Source: Niastella caeni
Lineage (GTDB): Bacteria; Bacteroidota; Bacteroidia; Chitinophagales; Chitinophagaceae
Length of the DNA stretch: 64,000 nucleotides
Assembly: GCF_004834005.1 (NCBI RefSeq)
Contig: NZ_STFF01000006.1
Location: forward strand, 62,001-126,000
Direction of reading: 5' to 3'
The position numbers and the translations under genes were made by a program. This document shows, piece after piece, positions 61,601 to 64,000 of the stretch. Under the pieces are notes generated by a model. That model saw only the letters and a list, made by a program, of their open reading frames with translations. It had not been told where the DNA came from and made no database searches. How positions within the stretch are numbered: the first letter of the stretch is position 1; the number at the start of each line of letters is the position of its first letter.

Positions 61601-62142
61601 GAATATTACGGCAGGGATATACCATTGCCAATGAACATGAAGCCCTGGCATTTACCGAAGCGCCGGAATCGGTAAAGATGTTCATCAAACAGCGGTTTCG
61701 CTGGAGCTTCGGGGTAATGCAAACCTTCTGGAAACACCGTGGTGTGCTGTTCAGTAAGCAGCAGAAAGGATTGGGCTGGGCGGCATTCCCCAACATCCTT
61801 TTGTTCCAGTTCATTATACCCGCTTTTGCGCCGGTAGCCGATTTCTTTATGCTTATCGGTATCCTTACCGGAAATGCCGAACATATACTTCTCTACTATG
61901 GATTATTCATGCTGGTTGATGTGGCCGTATCGGTACTGGCGTTCCATTTTGAGAAAGAAAAGAAATCGCGGTTGCTATGGTTGTTGCCGCAACGGTTCAT
62001 CTATCGCTGGTTGATGCTGGCGGTATTGTTTAAAGCCTTCCTGAAGGCTATTAAAGGCGAATTGCAGGGCTGGGGCGTATTGAAACGCACAGGAAGTATG
62101 CAAACCACGAATGCGCCACATAACGTTGTAATGAAACAATAG
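58681..62142 (+). CDS. Three-domain GH18-like / NodB deacetylase / GT2 membrane protein
   Basis: The ~1153-residue protein (start ATG 58681; ATG 58717 is also possible) has one N-terminal TM helix (~34-57). Residues ~95-420 are a GH18-like barrel with FIGVNVDLEEL (catalytic Glu at ~239; the first Asp of the usual DxxDxDxE is not kept). Residues ~500-690 are a NodB-type deacetylase with TFDDGPD (~513-519) and HTFTHP (~566-571). After TM helices (~738-765) comes a processive GT2 glycosyltransferase (~785-1015) with VIVPAYNEA, DDGS, DADTQL, EDCDL and QRFRW, then 3-4 TM helices. The plan is polymer synthesis in the membrane with deacetylation and trimming outside, as for poly-N-acetylglucosamine-like or chitin-like exopolysaccharides. 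Product unknown. Confidence 0.88.
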   Translation: MKQTKYLIKPTCMQIFQTNSSTRWNRFKWIGGFVLLAVIVSITVLIVALQQVYTPAVPRLNNHTAQLTKWLPDNRPSPSCKQLAPGFQKYITAKEKKAAQLLAGMGTPSLPVAGTVGRPPQSFNRFPSGLRSAFYVAWDPQSFFSLQRNISNLNLVIPEWMFIDPKADTIYTQVDERALAVMKKSGVPIMPILSNNYKTQFLGEPVHRILTDSVKRERLINDVINILQKNQFIGVNVDLEELQEKSDAPLIAFQKELYTRLHQKGLLVTQDVAPFNDDYNYEELAKYNDYIFLMAYDQYAENTAPGPIAHQQWIEAAVDKVAREIPSNQLVLSLAAYGYDWPKNGSATTITYQQALTTARESEGKIDFDNDSYNLHYNYYDDNDKPHEVYFMDAATTFNSMRFATEYGLAGTALWRLGSEDSRIWKFYNHDMQKAALASFDFKSITTVPSSNDVDYMGEGEVLDILSTPVNGHIRTELDSTDMLISEEHYDSLPGMFVVKKYGQADPKKLVLTFDDGPDPTWTPRVLDILKKENVPAAFFVVGINAEKNIPIIKRMYREGYELGNHTFTHPNIAGISPKRATLEMESTRLLLECITGHSTILFRAPYNADFEPEKMEELLPVAIARTKNYLDVGESIDPLDWEPGITADSIVARTIRRKEELTAAGLSGNVILLHDAGGDTRNATIEALPRIISYYKKHGYQFTTIADLLGKKKAELMPAVPKGKGYYLVQFNYLLAESGYWAGKLLFILFVAFIVLSIVRLSFLAYLAIKQRRKENMMVWAPITQYPLVSVIVPAYNEAVNAVSSLNNLLKTNWPNTEVIFVDDGSKDGTYEKVYNAFHHNPKVRVFTKPNGGKASALNFGINESKAEYVVCIDADTQLHPDAIPKMMRHFGEAPTVGAVAGNVKVGNLVNLLTRWQSIEYITSQNFDRKAFAWLNGITVVPGAIGAFRKKAIEDAGGFTTDTLAEDCDLSVRILRQGYTIANEHEALAFTEAPESVKMFIKQRFRWSFGVMQTFWKHRGVLFSKQQKGLGWAAFPNILLFQFIIPAFAPVADFFMLIGILTGNAEHILLYYGLFMLVDVAVSVLAFHFEKEKKSRLLWLLPQRFIYRWLMLAVLFKAFLKAIKGELQGWGVLKRTGSMQTTNAPHNVVMKQ

Positions 62143-62164
62143 TGGAGTCAGTAAAAGTGAATGC

Positions 62165-62282
62165 TGTTACCGTTGCCGGTTACCAGATACCGGGCCAAAA
62201 ATTTGGAGAACCCGATCATTTGCAGAGCGATCGAAATTCAAATCCTGGTAACCGGAAACCGGCAACTGGTACCTGGTAACCT
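62165..62282. repeat. GGTTACCGGTAACC-word repeat
   Basis: TTGCCGGTTACCAGATACCGG on the left (in two words) and GGTAACCGGAAACCGG, CAACTGGTACCTGGTAACC on the right, inverted, around AATTTGGAGAACCCG. It sits between the polymer synthase gene and the DUF1003 gene, whose frame runs through it before the real start at 62305. Confidence 0.6.
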
Positions 62283-62304
62283 ATTAACTTATCAACTTTT
62301 CACT

Positions 62305-62862
62305 ATGCGCGCTATTAAAGCAAAATACATCAACGAACTGCTGGATACGGAAAACGATCACCTGAAGAAAATGAATGAGATCGTTTTGCAATCGATAGAA
62401 CAGGAAAAATTACTGCTGCAGAACCTCAGCCAGCCGCAGGATGAAGAATTAACAATGGGCCAGCGCCTGGCCGACCGGGTTGCCCGCTTCGGCGGAAGTT
62501 GGAAGTTCATCACCTGGTTTGCAGTACTGCTATGCATCTGGATCTTCATCAACCTGCTGCTGACAGGCAGGCACCGGTTCGATCCCTACCCGTTCATTTT
62601 ACTTAACCTGCTCCTCTCGTGCCTGGCAGCCATACAGGCCCCGGTAATTATGATGAGCCAGAACCGGCAGGAAGAAAAAGACCGCAAACGCAATGAGAAC
62701 GATTACCAGGTGAACCTGAAAGCGGAGATCGAGATCAGGACCCTGCACCAGAAAATGGACCTGCTGATGCAGGAACAATTTAAAAAGCTGATAGAATCAC
62801 AGGCCGAGCAGATCAGGCTGCTGCAGGCGATTGTAAGGGAAGAAAAGAGGAAATCTAACTAG
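62305..62862 (+). CDS. DUF1003 inner-membrane protein
   Basis: The 185-residue protein starts at ATG 62305; earlier in-frame codons fall in a repeat. After a charged helix (~1-50), the DUF1003 block follows: ADRVARFGGSWKFITWFAVLLCIWIFINLLL (TM1, in pieces), FDPYPFILLNLLLSCLAAIQAPVIMMSQNRQ (TM2, in pieces), EKDRKRNENDYQVNLKAEIEI. A C-terminal coiled coil (LHQKMDLLMQEQFKKLIESQAEQIRLLQAIV, in pieces) ends it. Function of the family is unknown; some members have been linked to stress or cyclic nucleotide-associated envelope roles, but this is not shown here. Confidence 0.85.
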   Translation: MRAIKAKYINELLDTENDHLKKMNEIVLQSIEQEKLLLQNLSQPQDEELTMGQRLADRVARFGGSWKFITWFAVLLCIWIFINLLLTGRHRFDPYPFILLNLLLSCLAAIQAPVIMMSQNRQEEKDRKRNENDYQVNLKAEIEIRTLHQKMDLLMQEQFKKLIESQAEQIRLLQAIVREEKRKSN

Positions 62863-62872
62863 CTAATGTAAT

Positions 62873-63075
62873 AATGGTTACCGGAAAACGCCTGGTACAA
62901 GTTGCAGGTTTCAAGGGTAGACTGTTACCTGTGAGGCCGAAACATGAAGCCATGAAACCTGGAACTTGAAACATATTCTTTCAATGAGGAAGTATCATTT
63001 TAACAATTGGCATCCAGCAAACCGGCAACCGATAACCGGCAACCGGTAACAAGCCCTGGAACCTGTAACCGGTAA
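62873..63075. repeat. GGTTACCGGTAACC-word repeat
   Basis: Words GGTTACCGGAAAACG, CTGGTACAAGTTGCAGG, and later CAACCGATAACCGGC, CAACCGGTAACAAGCC, AACCTGTAACCGGTAAC. Arms are partly inverted and interrupted by a non-repetitive ~60-base segment with TGAAACCTGGAACTTGAAAC. Confidence 0.55.
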
Positions 63076-63082
63076 CAACAAA

Positions 63083-63109
63083 AAACGCCGCCCACCCGGA
63101 GCGACGTTT
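63083..63109. terminator. Terminator-like hairpin
   Basis: AAACGCCGC, loop CCACCCGGA, GCGACGTTT form a 9-bp stem with one wobble. On the minus strand it is followed by TTTTTTGTTG, on the plus strand by only three T. No minus-strand gene ends here, so its role is unclear. Confidence 0.35.
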
Positions 63110-63381
63110 AAACCCTAAAGAAACCGACCTGTTTTAGTGCTTTTTATGATGTGTTGTATCTGTAGTTTTAAACCGACGGTAATAATACTTTTTTCATAAG
63201 TGAATTTAAAGGTTGTTTGGAATTGTATTGACGATGTGAAAGTATTTAAATGTGTTACCCGGGAGAAATTTTAAAGCCTGCTTAACCGGTGATTAACAAT
63301 AACCGCTGCTTGCCGGTCTGTTGCCATCTTCGTAACTTTCCTTAACAAGTAGTTAACCAGATAATACAAAATGTAAGGATA

Positions 63382-64000
63382 ATGGGTAGCAATTTTGCCT
63401 ATAGGAGTTTATCAGATTTTATGCGATCATCAACACTTAGATGGCTGGTATTAGTAGCCAGTATTTTAATAATACTGATCCTTGCTGTGCAGTTGTTCTG
63501 GCTTAATAAAGTGTATTCATTCGAACAAAAAACATTTAATACAAATGTTGTCAAAAGCATCCGCGGCCTGTATGAAGACCTCGACCTGGTTGATACCCGT
63601 GCCATCCATTTACAGGACCTGATAGAACATCCCAATACCGATAATTTTCTGTTCAGGGTCGATAGCCTGTATTCTGAAGATACCATTGCCTTTTACCTGA
63701 AACACGAACTGAATGATTTTGACGTACTCACCGACGTTCACATTGGTTATTACAATGCCGGAAACCCCAATTTCAAGAATACTGCCTACATCACAGCAGC
63801 AGCTTCGCGGTACAGCCCTGATGCGGTGAACCTGTCTGTGGTGAAACGCAATTACAATTATATCCTGCTTTACTTTCCCCACCGCAAAAAATATATTTTA
63901 CAACAAATGAATTTCTGGTTCATTAGCAGTGCGGCGTTATTTATAGTGCTCATAGGATTGGCGGTGATGCTGTTCTTTTTTTACCGGCAACGGTTCCTGG
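63382..64000 (+). CDS. Probable sensor histidine kinase, N-terminal part
   Basis: The frame opens at ATG 63382 (or 63421) and runs off the right edge, so only ~206 residues are visible. A TM helix (WLVLVASILIILILAVQLFWL, residues ~21-41 in pieces) is followed by NKVYSFEQKTFN, a periplasmic sensor domain (~45-170) and a second TM (~178-200, WFISSAALFIVLIGLAVMLFFF in pieces). This two-TM plan with the LNKVYSFEQK junction is typical of a common group of Bacteroidota sensor histidine kinases. The kinase core lies outside the window, so the call is inference from topology and motif. Confidence 0.6.
   Translation, partial: MGSNFAYRSLSDFMRSSTLRWLVLVASILIILILAVQLFWLNKVYSFEQKTFNTNVVKSIRGLYEDLDLVDTRAIHLQDLIEHPNTDNFLFRVDSLYSEDTIAFYLKHELNDFDVLTDVHIGYYNAGNPNFKNTAYITAAASRYSPDAVNLSVVKRNYNYILLYFPHRKKYILQQMNFWFISSAALFIVLIGLAVMLFFFYRQRFL

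Larger units (their letters stand above)
62863..63381. other. Gene-free region before the kinase gene
   Basis: This 519-base gap holds a GGTTACCGGTAACC-word block (62873-63075), a hairpin with T-tract on the minus side (63083-63109, listed), and an AT-rich stretch up to 63381 in which I see no gene or promoter match. Confidence 0.5.

Noticed and set aside
1..64000. tRNA, rRNA, insertion sequence, integrase or prophage genes
   Set aside because: Searched by eye on both strands; no cloverleaf, transposase or integrase motif was recognised. Short or divergent RNAs could be missed without a covariance search.

Overview
The window looks like a chromosomal segment of a Bacteroidota bacterium, most likely from the family Chitinophagaceae (Niastella/Chitinophaga-like). 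The signs are three SusC/SusD-type outer-membrane uptake pairs, a hybrid two-component regulator, an ECF sigma/FecR pair, a fused SecDF, a long NusB, futalosine-pathway menaquinone synthesis, TAnnTTTG-type promoter elements and many lipoproteins. No tRNA, rRNA, insertion sequence, prophage or CRISPR array was recognised. The family-level placement is inference.

1-9 kb is mostly housekeeping: the 3' part of mqnE, a fused L-serine dehydratase, an FKBP isomerase lipoprotein, a small membrane protein, an HU-like/SPOR protein, a cupin, an APC permease, a Rieske oxygenase and a secreted DUF1080 hydrolase. 9.3-26.6 kb is one long minus-strand polysaccharide-utilisation operon (MFS sugar porter, GH32, SusC, SusD, SusC, SusD, GH30, surface glycan-binding lipoprotein, GH30). 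A divergent one-protein regulator (26870-29623) with a periplasmic sugar-binding domain probably controls it. GH32 + MFS + this sensor resemble a fructan locus, while SusC/SusD/GH30/SGBP/GH30 resembles a beta-glucan locus, so the operon reads as a two-module composite.

29.7-42.4 kb is a second uptake locus: ECF sigma factor (+) at one end, then on the minus strand FecR anti-sigma, an STN-containing TonB receptor, a SusD-like lipoprotein, an M14 carboxypeptidase and two amidohydrolase-family proteins. It is probably a surface-signalled peptide or amide scavenging system. A gene-free stretch (42.4-43.3 kb) upstream of fecR carries about ten units of a strictly 20-bp-periodic repeat. 43.3-64 kb holds two secreted proteins of unknown function, groESL, nusB, a DUF1573 lipoprotein, yajC, coaE, a metallo-beta-lactamase-fold protein, a GH127 arabinofuranosidase, an aminotransferase, secDF, a three-part GH18-like/deacetylase/GT2 membrane protein, a DUF1003 protein and the start of a probable sensor kinase.

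The most interesting non-coding signals are: (1) a roughly 95-105 bp leader with a long hairpin, present three times, each ending exactly 19 nt before a start codon (the DUF1080 gene and the second susD and second susC of the operon); (2) the 20-bp periodic array; (3) several families of degenerate 'word' repeats that fill intergenic gaps and often fold into large imperfect hairpins; (4) paired direct repeats between the regulator and the sugar operon, a good operator candidate.
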